From contig CP154956.1 of assembly GCA_039621445.1 (NCBI GenBank), forward strand, positions 57,639,966 through 57,703,965: a stretch of 64,000 nt of DNA. Direction: 5' to 3'. Each line of letters starts with the position of its first letter. Position 1 is the first letter of the stretch. Source of the stretch: Euglena gracilis (taxonomy: Eukaryota > Euglenida > Euglenophyceae > Euglenales). The notes under the pieces are model-generated. The model searched no databases. It was given only the letters and a program-made list of their open reading frames with translations, and had not been told where the DNA came from. Shown in pieces: positions 1 through 53,245 of this stretch. The position numbers and the translations under genes were made by a program.

Positions 1-1758
1 TGAAGACAGTTTTGGCCATGTGCCCTTCACCCCCCTCGGCTGGGGGCCAGGCATCCCACCCTCGGGTTGGTAAAAAGAAGCCAGCAGCCGACCAATTCAG
101 CAGTCTGCTGACTACCTTCCTTCCCCAGCAGGGCTGTATGGGAAGGCCTGGTGGGGGGGGGGTCGACCCACCCACCCACCACCCTGGCTGTTTGGCTGAT
201 TCCCGTACTGCCCTGTCCCCCCCCCCAGTCTACTGCTGTCTGCCTCCCGATTTTGGGGCATTCCTTGAAGCCCTTGAAAGATTTTCCTGGCGCTTTGCAG
301 AGGGGTTTTTCCCCCAGGGAGAGGGGGTCGGGACCACCACCCCCTCTCATTTGATGCTTTGTGGAGCAGGCTGAGTTTAAGGTGAGGCCGACCCCGCCTG
401 GGGGGTGTCTTGTGCTATGGGTACAAGCCTACTACCCTACTAGCCTACTAGCCTCCCCATACCAGCCCCCCCCCCCCCGGTCGATTTTGGAACCCGGTGC
501 CCGCTGAGCAAGCCGTCTTTCCCTTTAAAATGACCACCCCCTTCGCCGGGGGGGTGTGCCAGGGCACTACCCACCCCAAAACCCAAACCCCCCCGGTGTC
601 GAAAGTGCCCCACCCCCCCTACCTGCTCATAGTACTCCCTGTGTGCACTGTGGGGTGCCTTTTATCCCTTTTGGCCTGGCGCTGTTTTTTTGCCTCTGGC
701 ACTTGTGCGAGCTTCTTCAAAAAAAGAAGCTTAGTCAGCTGACTAATCGGAAGGAACGACGGCCTGGGGGGGTAGTGGGTAGTTCACCTGCAAAAAAATA
801 CTTTCTCGTTCACCCTAAATTTGACTCAAACCTACCCGAACGACTTGGTGAACATGCAAAGTTTTCTGGGGATAACTCCATTTTGGGCCACGTTCTGCAA
901 AAACGCACCTCTGTACATTGGATTTTTATTTGCGTATGATCACAAGCAGAACCTTGCCAAAATGGTCCACAAAAAGGACTTTGACCTAAATATGTTACCC
1001 ACACAAGGTATTTTATTACTGGAGGGCGGGGGCAGCAGCCCCCCCCCCCCGCCAGGATGTGGAGAGCAGGGGGGGGGGCGCAAGATGGACCTCGACACGC
1101 GACACAAAAAAACCTCAAGAAAACCTTAAACACCACAAATAAATACAAAAAAAAGCAAGTTGCATGTACGGGGGAGGGGGGGGAATCTGACCGGGAACAA
1201 TTGCCAACGGGAAAAATTCTGCCGGGAAAAATATTGGACGGATCCTTAAAATGCCGGGAAAAATCCTGAACGCTCGATTAAACCAGGTGGGAAAAAATAT
1301 CAGACAGCTAAAAAAAAAACCGCCCAGGTTTTGTGCCGACCAACAATTGAATGAGAAAGCATGGCTGCACCTGGTGAAACCAAACAGAAAGCGTTCATTC
1401 CGCTGGGGTGATAAGACCGCCGTGTTGACAGACACGAAGTGGTTTCTGGCACACAACTTATGCACAGGGTCTCTTTGGGGCGGAGTGCACGTTGTGGGCT
1501 AACGCACGCTTCAAAGGGGTTTGGGGCGGTTGGGAACAACACCGATTCCTGAGAGGAAGAAATATTCCTGCTGCAAATCGGCGCGGAGCGCCGAAGATTT
1601 TTTTGGGGGGTCATTCACTGGAGGAAATTGGACTTTCCTTAAATCTGCCGGGAAAAATCCTGGACGGATCCTTAAAAAGGCGGGAAAAATCCTGGACAAA
1701 TTTTCGTCCAGAATTTTTCCCACAACATTTTTCCCGTACAAATTCCCCCCCCCCCCGG
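1..1758. other. No gene seen; C/G-block DNA
   Basis: Contains several runs of C or G of 9 or more, and a degenerate direct repeat built on GGGAAAAATCCTGGACGGAT (about 1206-1280 and about 1640-1735). No open stretch resembles a protein. The last PABP exon could lie here or in 2202-2851, but it cannot be picked out. Confidence 0.5.
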
Positions 1759-2201
1759 CATATATCTCTTTAAGCACCCCGGGGGGGGGTGCTGGGCTAG
1801 GGCTAGAAATTTGGGCTGGCTAGAAATTTGGGCTGGCTAGCCCGCCCCCCCCCCGGGGGGGGGGGGGGCTGGACCCCGGCTGGACCCGAACCGGGGCGAG
1901 CTGGACTGAAATTGGAAAAATGCCCTGCAGAACACAGTTTTGAAAAAATGATGCATCTGAAACCCCCCAAAAATGCCCCAAACCCCATTTTTGGCCACTT
2001 TTGAACACAGTTTTTCAAAAAATTTCGGCGCTTTGCGCCGAAAAATTTTGGGCTGGACCCCCCAAAATGGGCTGGCTGGCTGGGCTAGCAGCACCCCCCC
2101 CCGGGGGGGGGGGTGCTGCTGCGGCTGGGCTGGGCCCAAATCGGGGCTGGCTGCAGCCGCCCCCCCCCGGGGGGGTTCGCAAAACCTTAGAGAGATGTAT
2201 G
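1759..2201. mobile_element. TIR element with 8-bp TSD (CATA-type ends)
   Basis: Left end CATATATCTCTTTAAG; right end, read inward on the other strand, CATACATCTCTCTAAG. Both flanks are ccccccgg. The interior has C/G blocks and a GGCGCTTTGCGCC hairpin. The TSD is low-complexity, so the termini are the better evidence. Confidence 0.7.
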
Positions 2202-2851
2202 CCCCCCGGTATGTTCCTTCAAGAGCTCCCCGGATGTTCTTTCTGTTGGAGAGGACTGTTGGAGAGGAAAATGTTTCACCTCCTCTGGGGAAAATATTCC
2301 ATTCTGCAGCACTGAATGTTGCGCAACATAATGCATATTTCAGACATTCATGCATTTTTTCCACACAAAAATAAGCAAAAAAATGTAATCTTTGCGGGGA
2401 AAGAATGCACAAAAATTTCAAATTTCATAAAATTGATAATTTTTGATGGCTATCATTGGTTGAATTCTTGAGAACACGCTGATTCAAAATATGCATTTTT
2501 GGCCAACAAAACCAAAAAAGACAAAATATCACAAAAATTTTTGTTTCATGAATCCTTCTAAGTCGAAAAAAATCACACAAATCTAAAGATCGCCAAAAAA
2601 AAGCACACACAAAAACAAAACGCAAAAGAATGCAAACACCAAAAAAAACACTTGCATTCCCCTCTGCTGGCATGGGCCGCCTATGTTTGCAGTTGGCTAA
2701 ATTCATTTACAGCATTCACCCCCCAGACCCTCACCCTCCAGGGGGGGTCCAGCCAGCACCATTTTTCCAGCCAGCACCTTTTTCCAGCTGGCTCGCGGGA
2801 CCCCCCCCCCAGTGGGCCTTACCTTAAGAAAACCCCTTCAGATATCCCCAC

Positions 2852-3221
2852 CATACAATTTTTTACCGACCCCCGGGGGGGGGGGGGGGGGTGGGAGGGG
2901 GGGGTCACTCCACTTTTTTTAAAAACCAGTCAGTCACTCATTTTCAAAAAAACCAGCCAGTCACTACCCCCCCCCCGGGGGGGGGGGGGGGGTCGGCCAC
3001 TCAGAAAAACGGCCACTTTCCAGTCACTTTAGGCCATTTTGGGCCAAAAAAAAATTTCCGGCGCCTTCGGCGCCGGGGTCACTCAAGCCACTTTTGCCCA
3101 CTCCTGGCCGACCCCCCCCCCGGGGGGGAGGGGGTCCGGGCCAAAAACCAGTCAGTCACTCTGAAAAAACCAGTCACCCCCCCCGGGGGAGGGGGTCGGT
3201 TAGTGCTTAAACAATTGCCTG
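2852..3221. mobile_element. CAGTCAGTCACT-family TIR element with TSD
   Basis: Starts CATACAATTTTTTACCGACC and ends GTGCTTAAACAATTGCCTG. Flanked on both sides by atccccac. The interior alternates C/G blocks with CCAGTCAGTCACT repeats and a GGCGCCTTCGGCGCC hairpin. Closely related to 30226-30580. Confidence 0.88.
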
Positions 3222-3768
3222 ATCCCCACTGCTCCAATAGCAAAATGCTGTTATGGGTTCAAGACAAGGCTTCCACGGGTAAATGACGTTGCCCATGGCC
3301 GGCGGGTACCTAAAACATGCCCAAAAGCCCAAATCCAGCTGGGTTGGCATTTTCAGCCAAAAATTGGAATTGAAAACCTCAAAAACCAGGGGGAGGGGTC
3401 AATATATAGGGGTGGTCGATGGGCAAAGGGGGGGGGTGTATTATAGAAAATGCAAAAAAGTGTTTTTTTGGTCCAATGATGACCTCATTTTTTTGTCACC
3501 AAGGGCAGGGGTTATTATGTGTCTTGGAACAACCCCTCAAAAACCCCTTTCCCTCACATTTTCTGGCCATTTCAGACACTTTGCATATAAACATATACAC
3601 AAATACCCCAGGACCCCGGTGCAGGACACCCTCGGGGGGTCTTGCAATTTTTCTTATTAAAAAAAACCACGTCATCCTTCTGTTGGTTGGCTGAAAGGTT
3701 GAATTTACAGCACAGATAAGGCGGGGGGTTTTGAAATGGTCAATGTGGACCAGAAGGAGGTGACGGAC
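3222..3768. other. Region downstream of PABP exon 17
   Basis: Not a recognisable gene. The gene's final exon and 3' UTR may lie here. No convincing acceptor plus short reading frame plus stop was identified. Confidence 0.35.
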
Positions 3769-44140
<40,372 letters not shown>

Positions 44141-44150
44141 TGGATTGGAC

Positions 44151-44953
44151 CTGCAAGTGATTCGGATGCAGCATTGAATAATGACAAATGAAGAAGCCCC
44201 CCACCGGGATTGAAGGATGAGCTCAAACAGAACATGCGATTTGCATTGAGCTTGAGAAACTGACCAAAAGGCCCACTCCAAAGTGTCCCTCCAACCCAGA
44301 CCATTCACCCCCCAAATTCATCTTTGAAATGAAGAAATGTCTTGTGTAAGTCCTTGGTTCGCTCTCCACCTTCCTGTGAAGAGACGGGGACGTGCCACCC
44401 ACCGAGACTCGAAGGATTTGCTGGGTCCCCAAAAAATAAAAGACACCAACGCTCCATGAAAGGAATATTCAAGTCTGTTGTTGCGCTGGCATGTGTGTAC
44501 TTGTGTCTGTGTTCCTGGCACCCTCCTTCAAGCTTCTTTGGTGTCGTGATGTTCACATTGGTCTTTGGTTGCCTTGGTAAGACTCAGTAAAAGTGTGGGG
44601 CGGGGATGTGGCGTTAGTAATTAGGAGTGGCCGTGGATGACAACAGCAGGCGTCCGCTGCCCTTCCCTCCCCTTGACGTTCTTCTTGGTGGCGCTTTGGG
44701 TTTTGGTGCAGTTGCTTAGTTGCTTTTGTACGGACTACGGACTACCGACTGAAGGAACACCGCACCAACACCACCCTCTCTGCCTTACCCAGTTGTACCT
44801 CACGCAAGTCTTTCCATGCGGTTTCCCCATCTGCACATAGCCTCCCTTCCCGAACGCTTCCAAATCCAGTAGGCAGTGCCACTGGTCGGTATATTTGTTT
44901 CGCCCCTACATCGCGCTGCTCCCTTGAGCTTATGGTCCGTGGCGTGCGCGGGG

Positions 44954-45007
<54 letters not shown>

Positions 45008-45469
45008 TCTGTACAATCGAAGTCGACCACGGGTAACTGTGGCAATTGGACGCACACAAGGACACAAAAAAAAGAGGGAGATGGCGTACGACGACGAGGA
45101 AGAAGAAGAGGACCACCAACCCCTCACATGGCCATTCCCATCGTGCCCAGAGTCCCTCACCACCAAATCTCGCAAAAAGCATTGGTGTCGCATGTAGCGT
45201 GCCACGTGTCGCACGGACAAGTGGTGCCGCCGACAATCCTCCAAATGCTCAGGGTGCAATGTGCTCAGTGTGCGCAGACCTCTACCGATCACTCATGCTC
45301 CAAAGCAAGGGGTGCAGGAATTGCCAGGCTGCACCACAAGGCCACATCACAACCACAGAGGCAACACGGGGGCCCGTTAGGCGACCCATTTTTTGGTGTA
45401 ACTTCTCTTTGCACCTACCGGAGGCAACCAAATCCCGCGGTACTGAAATGTCCGTTTCCGCATTACCCC
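44151..45469. other. 5' flank of the PABP gene
   Basis: Must hold the upstream non-coding exon and promoter, but neither can be pinned down. Contains a (TG)n run at 44956-45005. A block at 44815-44905 recurs in inverse orientation at 50700-50800 (TACTGGATTTG, TGTGCAGATGGGG). No protein-coding frame is convincing. Confidence 0.5.
44956..45005. repeat. (TG)25 microsatellite
   Basis: Pure dinucleotide run of 50 bp. Confidence 0.98.
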
Positions 45470-45645
45470 CCTCCCATATTGTCCCCCCCCCCCCATATTG
45501 TCCCTCGGCCCCGGCCGACGGGGGGTTTTTTTGGCTCGGCCAATGAAATTCCTTTGGTACCCCCATATTGTCCCCCCCCCATATTGTCCGGTCGGGCCTC
45601 CCGGGGGGAGGCCGGTGGGACAATAAGGGGGGGGGGGGTAGTGCC
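45470..45645. repeat. CCATATTGTCCCC repeat element
   Basis: Repeated CCCCATATTGTCC and a GGTCGGGCCTCCCGG centre. Reverse-oriented relative of 32248-32425 with the word ATATTGTCC in place of TTATTGTCC. Confidence 0.75.
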
Positions 45646-47736
45646 TGCTGTACTATTATGCTTGCGAACAGTCCAAGTGCCGCGTGGTAAATGCAGGGCG
45701 CCCTTTAGCACTTCCGAATATTCTCACGCCTGTGTATAGCATTGCGACGTAATTTTCAATTGTAAGTTTCGCTCGTAACTTACGCGTAACTTACGGCGTA
45801 ATTCATTTTTTAATTTCCGCCGTGTAATTTATGTTCTTCTTTTTTTCAGAAATTTCAGACCGTTTGTCCCTTTTTTTTGTGTGCAAAGCACCTTTTTTTC
45901 CATTTAAAAATTGGGTTTATGTGTTGTTGTCGTGGGTTTCGAACCCACGACCATACCATCATAAGACACGTGCCGCCATTATGTTAATGGTCACTCTGTA
46001 TGCATTTGTCATGGACTTTTGTCAAAATTTCTTAAAGAATGTCATTTTGGCCATTTTTTTGCAAAACAAGTGCTCTTGTAGTGAACTTCACCAGTGAAGT
46101 TAACTTCACCAGTGAAGTTAATTTCACCAGTGAATTTAGCTTCACCCAATTTACCTTAACCAAATTTAACTTACCCTCACCCCCCTCAAAATGTCACCCC
46201 CCAAACGTGGCCAATTTTTTTGGCAAATTTTGGTTTATCCCCTCAAAGGGTTCACCCCTCATTTTCCTTCGACACCAAAGGCGACAAAGGCCAAAGTTTG
46301 ACCTCCCCTCCAAAGTGTCCCCCCCCAGAGTGGCCATTTGGGTCCCACGATGCCTGGAGGGTGGCCACTTTGAGAGGGGGTGAGGGTAGTGAAATTAAGT
46401 TAGTTAAGCTAACTTCACTGAGGCAAATGAGGGGGAGGGTTTCCGGGACCCCCCGGCATAGTGGGCCGGCCTGTTTTTTTTTGACGTTGTTTTTTTTGGT
46501 TTTTTTTTAATTCTAACAATGTTTTTTTTAAAAAAAACAAAAAAACGCCCAGTGGGTTTTGCATCGAAAATTTTTTGAATGCACATTTTCAATGATTTTT
46601 GGCAACTTTTGGGTAATTTCTGCCAAAAATTTCCTTGCACAAAAAATGAAAAAAGTCATAAAATTCCATTTTGTTGCATTTTTGGATGTTTTTGACCATT
46701 TTTGGCAGTTTTTGAACTTAGTAGGATTCAAAATATGATTTGGGAGTTTCATAACAAGTTTTTTCAATGAAATTTCCCTTTTGTTTTTTTGATGTTTTTT
46801 TTACTGTTTTTCCAAAAAAAAACACGTTGTTTTGTTTTTTTAAAAAAAAACAAAAAAAATGCCCACTATGCCCCCCGGTGAACTTCACCATAGTTTCAAA
46901 CAGTGAACTTCATGGGAGGGTCAAAATGCAAGGAATGACTGAGCAAGGAAAGAGGGGTCCTGGGGTGTGTGATTTTTTTTTAATTTCATAACTTTCATAA
47001 ATTTCAAAAATTACCGTAAGTTACGGTAAGTTACGGGTGTGTAATTTATAAATAATAAATTGCGCAAAATTTGCAATGCTACCTGTGTAAACGCGAAACG
47101 AATTTTGTCCCTTTTTTACCAGGCCTACCATGGACGGACATTTGATCAACAGAAGAGATGAGATGCTGAATGGAGAAGTTCAAGATATATTGGCTGTGCC
47201 AGTATCCTGTGGATCTCTGCCCTCTGCGTTTTCATAGGTGCTGCAAGTAGCTCCCATGGTGGGACACAGGACGTGTTCGAGGAGAATGGTCATTGTAACA
47301 CTGGTTACTGAAGTTCCAGAAGCTGTTCTTCCTGACCGCAAGGTTAACCGAGTCCCTGGTACAGAACACCATCTGCAACGGGGGTGTTACCCCCGTGCCC
47401 CCCCCGTGACCCCCCCCCCCCCCGTGACCCCCCCGTGACCCGAACAAGGACCCTTTTCGGCGAAATTTTGTAGGGAAAATTTTTGGCTAGTGATGCCTAA
47501 TTTGATAAAATTCTCATGCATATTCCTAATTTTGAGGTGTAAAATTTTCAAATTTGGGCTTGGTGATTCCTAATTTGGTGTCAAATTCCTAATTTCAGGT
47601 GTGGGGATTCCTAATTTGTGGAATTTTTCCACAAAAATTCCAGCTCGGTGATTCCTAATTTTGCCACCAAAAATGTGGTGTTCCCCCCGTGCCCCCCCCG
47701 TGCCCCCCCCCCCGTGACCCGAACCACCCCCAACAG
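45646..47736. other. No assigned gene; AT-rich and poly-T stretches
   Basis: GTAACTTACG repeats at about 45770-45800 and inverted TACCGTAAGTTACGG at about 47013 bracket a 1.2-kb AT-rich region. GAAGTTAACTTCACCAGT repeats lie at 46080-46140. C/G blocks with CCCCGTGACC occur at 47390-47440 and 47690-47720. Confidence 0.5.
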
Positions 47737-47874
47737 GAAGTTGGCGCTGTGGTCAACAAGTTCACAGTGGAGAAGTGGTTCAACGGTTGTTATTTTGGTT
47801 ATTTGGTTGAAGCCTCTGGTGCTGCTGTCCTCCTTGCTGTCCAGAACAAGTTCCTGGTGGACACAAGATCTTAA
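47737..47874 (+). CDS. Possible terminal exon, unknown protein
   Basis: After acccccaacag the frame reads EVGAVVNKFTVEKWFNGCYF then GYLVEASGAAVLLAVQNKFL and VDTRS, and stops at TAA. Composition is protein-like and free of C/G blocks, and a plausible acceptor precedes it. No family is recognised and no upstream exon is assured (47220-47380 is an open candidate). Confidence 0.3.
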   Translation, partial: EVGAVVNKFTVEKWFNGCYFGYLVEASGAAVLLAVQNKFLVDTRS

Positions 47875-49904
47875 TCATCTTGCTGACCTGGTCCTGAACC
47901 AAGTGCCCTCACCCCTCCTAATTGCCCCCCCCCCCCTAATTGGCTAATTGGGGTGTCCTTAAGGGAGGTCCATTAGCCAATTAGGGGGGGGTTAGCCCAA
48001 TTGGCCAATGGACGTTCCCTTGGACAACTTTGGCCAATTTCGGCAAGGGCTCAGAAAACCCCCAAAAACGTCCGTTTTGAAAATGTTAAAAATTGCCGGA
48101 TAAGAAAAAGTCATGACCAATCCAAAAATGCACAAAAAATCGACCAATTTTGCACACGTCAAAAATTATGGGGTCGGGGTCCTCGAGCCCCCCCCCCTAA
48201 TTGTCCCCCCCCCTAATTGGTTAATGGGGGGTCTGAAGGAGCCCGGCCATTAGCCAAATAGGGGGGGGGTGAGGGTGGTTGGGGGTTTTCTCCCCGCGTC
48301 CCCCCCGCCTCCCGAAAACCGCCGTTGGGTTTCTGTTCTGGTTTCTTCAGTTTTGTTTGTCTTGTTGGGTTGGCCAGTATTTCCCAGATTTCCCTGTTTT
48401 TTTGAAGGTGATCCACAGAAATTTCTTCCATTGAAGATTTGGAAAGAAGGTTACAGGAAATGGAAATCAAATCAGCCAGCAGCAGACAGTCTGTGTTTAC
48501 CCCTGTGAACCCCATCACCCAGGTTGTAACATTTCTTCAGCAAATTGTGTAAATAAACCCCAGCAACCCCAGCCAAAATTCAACCCAAAAGTTCAAGATT
48601 ACCCCCTATAAAATTGCCAAAGTTTGATGGTGCAAACTTGTCAGATACCCTGCCAGCCGAAATGGTCGACGGGGCCGTCGCGCAGTTAATGCTGACGAAG
48701 CAGCGTACCCCGCGGTGTTCGTGCCGACGAAATTTTGTGTGACGTTAATTTAGGCTGAACGGAATTTGGTTGCCTCCGGTATCAATCCGTATTTGTCAAT
48801 CGAACATCTTCGGAACACATAGTAGCAATGGCCAAAAGTTTTCAAAAAGCCTGAAATTTCAGCAACGTGAAATTTGCATAGTTTTATTACAAGTTTTCAC
48901 TTTTTCATGAAATCTCTGCCAATTAGGATCAGCCAATGCTAGCGCAGGCGACTACACCAAGCAATTATTCCTAATTTGGTGTCAGACAAGTGTTTTTCCC
49001 TCTTGGAATTCGTTGTTTATGTTTATTCTAGCTTCAGATACAAGCTATTTGAAGGATAAGGAATGCATTCATGTAGGATTTTTTGAATTTTGAAGCAGGT
49101 ATGCCCATCTAAAGGTGTCATTCGAAGAATGATTCTACTGGTCTTTCCTATGCATCTGGACCACTTTCAAAAATGTGGCATTTTCTCCAAAGTTTGGTCC
49201 CCTGAGTGACAATTTTGAATCCCACCCTCTTGTGTGGCATGTCTTCTGTTGGGCCTTCTGTTTTTATATCATTTTCTGAGCTTTCTCATGGTTTTCTAGT
49301 TGTGTTTTACAGTTTTGGAACTTTTGCTTCCATTTCACAGAGCTCCATCTGCAGCTCTGTGTCTTTGGCCTGGTGTTTTGGGGACATTTTGGCCTTGCAT
49401 TCTGTAGGGCGGGGATGGTAAGGTAACGGACCCGAATATTCATGAAATTTCAAGCTTTTTGCGTAAGATTTCAGACCCTATTTTTCAGCATTTTTCAGTA
49501 AGGTTTCAGAGGATGATCCTGTTGGATATCCGTAGACAATGACCGGAGAACCTGTTCACCTGGGATAGCAGGCACTCTCCCCCAAAAGCCACTCCGGGAG
49601 CCACATTTCTTCGAGTGTGAAGTGCGAAAACCGGCCCGACACACGACAGTGGATATACAACTTTTTTCGGGGGGGTGGACCGCAATCTGACCAGTGGGGG
49701 ACCAACCCGCGCACCCCCCCAGGGGCGGCGCCCAACCTGCCCCAGTCCAAAACTTTTTTGGGTAACTGTCCTCTTTTTAGAAAAAAGAAGTCCTAACCCA
49801 CCAACCCTCAATTCAACGATAGTCAGCCGAGCCGGGGGGGGGGGGGGCTGCAATCAGTGTGGGCCTCGTCTTTTATAGCGTTTAAAACACCCAAAATATT
49901 TTTT
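47875..49904. other. No gene seen
   Basis: CTAATTGG/C-block repeats occur at 47930-48262. The rest (48300-49900) is of balanced composition with short open frames but nothing that reads as a known protein. Confidence 0.45.
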
Positions 49905-50345
49905 GCAGACCTGGTTGTGCCACCTGTGGCCCAAAACTGGCCACCAGCTGTGGCCCAAAACTGGCCACCAGCTGTGGAAAACTGGCCACCACGTGTGGCC
50001 TGGCCAAAATTGCCAAAAAATTCCACATCGTTTTCGGAAAAAATATTTAAGTCATCTTTTTTTTTATGGAATTTCTTAGAGCAAAACTGGTCACCGCCTG
50101 TGGCCCAAAACAGGCCACCATCTGTGGCACAAAACTGGCCACCATCTGTGGCTCAAAACTGGCCACCAGCTGTGGCACAAAACTGGCCACCACATCTGGC
50201 ACAAAAACTGGCCATTGCATCTGGCCCAAAACTGGCCAGCATCTGTGGCCCAAAACTGGCCACCACTGATGAACACATTGAGCCTGAAACTGGCCCAAAG
50301 CTGGCCACCAGCTGTGGCCCAAAATTGGCCACTGCCTGTAACACA
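49905..50345. repeat. TGTGGCCCAAAACTGGCCAC tandem array
   Basis: Roughly 15-20 imperfect units of about 22-24 bp of the type ACTGGCCACCAGCTGTGGCC. Open on both strands because the unit lacks stops. The translations are simple repeats, not a gene. Confidence 0.92.
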
Positions 50346-50837
50346 AAAGTGTTCAGGACTGTTTTTTGTTTTTTTTTGGACAAGGACATTTGTTGAACAG
50401 CAGAAAAAGAAGGCAACAAACAAAAACAAGTCTCATACCAATTGAAGCGTGCTGACTTAATAAACATTCTCCAGGTAATATGACTTCAGGCGACAAATAT
50501 ACTGGTCGTGGAAGTCCTTCAGCAGCACACCACAGCAGACACCAACCTTGACTTCAACTCAAAATTGTCCACTTAAAACCAGAAATACAATCTTGTCCCT
50601 TCATGTAGGTTCTCGTACGAATACCGTCTGTCCAGTCGGCGGCCATTTCCCTGTCATTCCTGGAGAGGGTGAAGAGGCAGTCCCGGTTGAAAGACTACGG
50701 TGGTGGGGCGAACCGAATCCACCGACCAGTGGCACAGCCTACTGGATTTGAGTGTTCCGGGGGGGACGGAGGCAATGTGCAGATGGGGGAACCCCATGGT
50801 CAGACCGAGGTGGGAGGAAAACGGGCAAGGCCCATCT

Positions 50838-51022
50838 TCAATATACCCCCCCCCCCCTTTATTGTCCCACTGACCTGCCCCCGGGAGGCCCGACCGGACA
50901 ATAAAGGGGGGGGACAATAAAGGGGTACCAAAGGAATTTCATTAGCCGGGCCAAAAAAAAACCCCGTCGGCCGGGCCCCAGGGACAATAAAGGGGGGGGG
51001 ACAATAAAGGGGGGGGGGGTAA
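50838..51022. repeat. GGACAATAAAGGGG repeat element, copy 2
   Basis: Nearly collinear with 32248-32425, including the flank TTCAATATAC, GGTACCAAAGGAATTTCATT and CCCCGTCGGCCGGG. This suggests recent dispersal. Confidence 0.85.
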
Positions 51023-51899
51023 AAGGAGAGGGTGAAATTAGGATTAGCGTCGGTTCAGCCAAACCGGAGGACATGGGGCGAGTACTACCAGGTATCACAT
51101 TTAGGATTTGCGTACTAAGGGTGTATCCTAACTTTCATGTACGGAAAATGAAAGGAAAGGTTTCACAGATTTTATCTTTCTTTCAGAGCATTTTCCACGA
51201 ACTGCACCACCCTAGCATTCTGGCCTTGCATTCTGTGTTTTCTTGCTGTCCAATTTGCTTTCCTTCTCCTTCAAATTGTAATTTTGTAAATTGAACCCCC
51301 AACCGTCATTGCGTCATCTTTTTCAGTGGTACCACATGCCTGTCATCTGGTTGTCTTTCATTTGTCATTTGCTTTCACAGGTTTAAATTTTGAAACACAG
51401 AAGGTAAACCAAGAAGGGAAGAAGAGGAAGACGGGTGGAGGTTTTTTAACTTTTTTACTGTTTTTGTCAAGGTCCTGTGGCGTTTTACAGAAAAAACATA
51501 GGACCCTGTTGCTGTAAACTGCATGCTCCTTCTTTGTTGCACTGTTTGCCTTTGCTTTCTGCAGTTCAACAATGTTGTTGTTTTTTTGCCAAAAGGGCTT
51601 TGTTGTGGTGTTCTTGTTCTGAAAACATTCCGTTGAGCCCCACCCCCGTGTTTGGTGCCGCATCTTGGCCCTGATCTTGGGGCAGTTTTGGGGCGACTTG
51701 GGGTGGGGGGGAGGGGTCACTCCACTTTCCAGAAAAACCAGTCACTTTTTTTGGTGCAACTGTTTGGCTAGTTTGTTAGAACGGTTTTACGCCAGTTTGG
51801 TGCCACATCTGGGGCCAAGTTGGGGCCAAATTTTGGGCCAATTTGAGGACAACAGTTTTGGCCAGTTCGGTACAACAGTTTTAGGCCAGCCCAAAACTC

Positions 51900-52165
51900 A
51901 GAGGGGGTGCGGTCCCTGTGCCCCCCCCCCCCCCCGTGACCCCCCCCCGTGACCCCCCCGTGACCCGCAAATGAGGGGTGCGAAATTTTTGACTGTGCAA
52001 GGAGGTTTGCAATCGATGGGCAGCGATTTGTGCCTTCCATGTTCTCACCGAGTCCACCCACAAGGTCCCCGAAACTGCCATTTGCCCCCCGTGACCCCCC
52101 CCCCCCCGATCCCCCCCCCCCCCCGCCGTGACCCCCCGCGTGACCCCCCCGTGACCCGCGCCACC
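51900..52165. repeat. CCCCGTGACC blocks
   Basis: Two C-block stretches with CCCCCCCGTGACCC words flank a quiet segment (51970-52080). The same words occur at 43590-43620, 47390-47440, 47690-47720 and 54250-54290, usually followed by (C)ACCACCCCCA. Confidence 0.7.
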
Positions 52166-52239
52166 CCCAGACAAAAACTGAGGAGAATTTACCTTTGGTA
52201 GTTCACTTTTTTTCTTTCCGTGTAGGTTTTTTTTTTTAC

Positions 52240-52830
52240 TGACCCGGCTTCAACCTTCGGTCAAAGCGCACTCTCAGGACCAAACTTTGACCATTGATCT
52301 GAAATATCACGCTACTTTGAATTTTGCCAAATTCCGACGTTCGCGAGCGTATCTCTCGTAGTATCAATCGTTCGGGTACAAACTCACCCCTCAATCAAAA
52401 TCTCTTTTCATCACACAACTGGTGATCACCATCAAATTCAGCCAAGCCTCCCTGAGCTCTTATTTCCTGTTCCAGGAAAATCCTAATTACACAATTCCCC
52501 TGCACTCCTGGACCCCTTTGGCGGTCGATTAGAAGAGAAAAATTATTTCTGTATGGTTCATTATGCATCTTAACCCAAAAAGCACCAAAAATCCCACAAA
52601 TTTCGACTCAGATTCTGGCCGATCCGACGATCGCGGGTGTATCTCGGGCTGCGTGCAATGTTAGGGTACCAAGTTACCCCTCCAGCGGTGTCACCAGATT
52701 TTTCCATGCTGCACGGTACTCTATTTCCAAAACAGGGCCAATTTTCAGCAAAATTGGATATCCACCCTATTAGTCCCCAAATGGCAAATTTCATTGTGCT
52801 GCATGGGGAAGTATGCCACTTTGGAGGTGG
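52240..52830. repeat. Direct repeat B, second copy
   Basis: Diverged homologue of 39910-40500 in the same orientation. See that entry for the shared landmarks. Confidence 0.8.
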
Positions 52831-53046
52831 CGGGAGGCAGCATCCATGTTGTTGCATCCCATCACGAGAAAGGCGGCACGCATGCTAAAATCGATGATTT
52901 TTGGGTCCAAAAAAGTAATCATTTTGGCCATTTTTTGGGCCATTTTTGAACAAAAAAAATGCCTTTTGGTTTAAAACCTATTTCTTGGGCCCGACGCCTG
53001 TCTTGAATTTCTACAAACACTAACGGATTTTAGGCTGAATCAGTTA

Positions 53047-53245
53047 CTAGTAGTGTAAAACGATTTCCAAGACAGGCGATTGTTAGTGTAAAACGATTTA
53101 CAAGACAGGCGACCCTTAGTGTAAAACGATTTCCAAGACAGAGATCCGTTAGTGTAAAACGATTTCCAAGGCAGGCGATTGTTAGTGTAAAACGATTTCC
53201 AAGACAGGCGATCGTTAGTGTAAAACGATTTCCAAGACGGCGTAC
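53047..53245. repeat. 32-bp tandem repeat, about 6 units
   Basis: Units read GTTAGTGTAAAACGATTTCC then AAGACAGGCGATC with few changes. Non-coding. Confidence 0.95.

Noticed and set aside
44742-45292. Long minus-strand frames with poly-Thr-His near 45.0 kb
   Set aside because: Open only because of the (TG)25 run; the flanks show no protein pattern and part of them is a dispersed repeat.
45925-46000. tRNA-like TTCGAAACCC arm on the minus strand
   Set aside because: A T-arm-like stem is present, but the 5' acceptor strand and D-arm do not pair; at most a tRNA-derived fragment.
49857-50467. Repeated FWATGGQ / PKLAT protein-like frames
   Set aside because: Produced by the 22-24-bp tandem repeat, which lacks stops in several frames.
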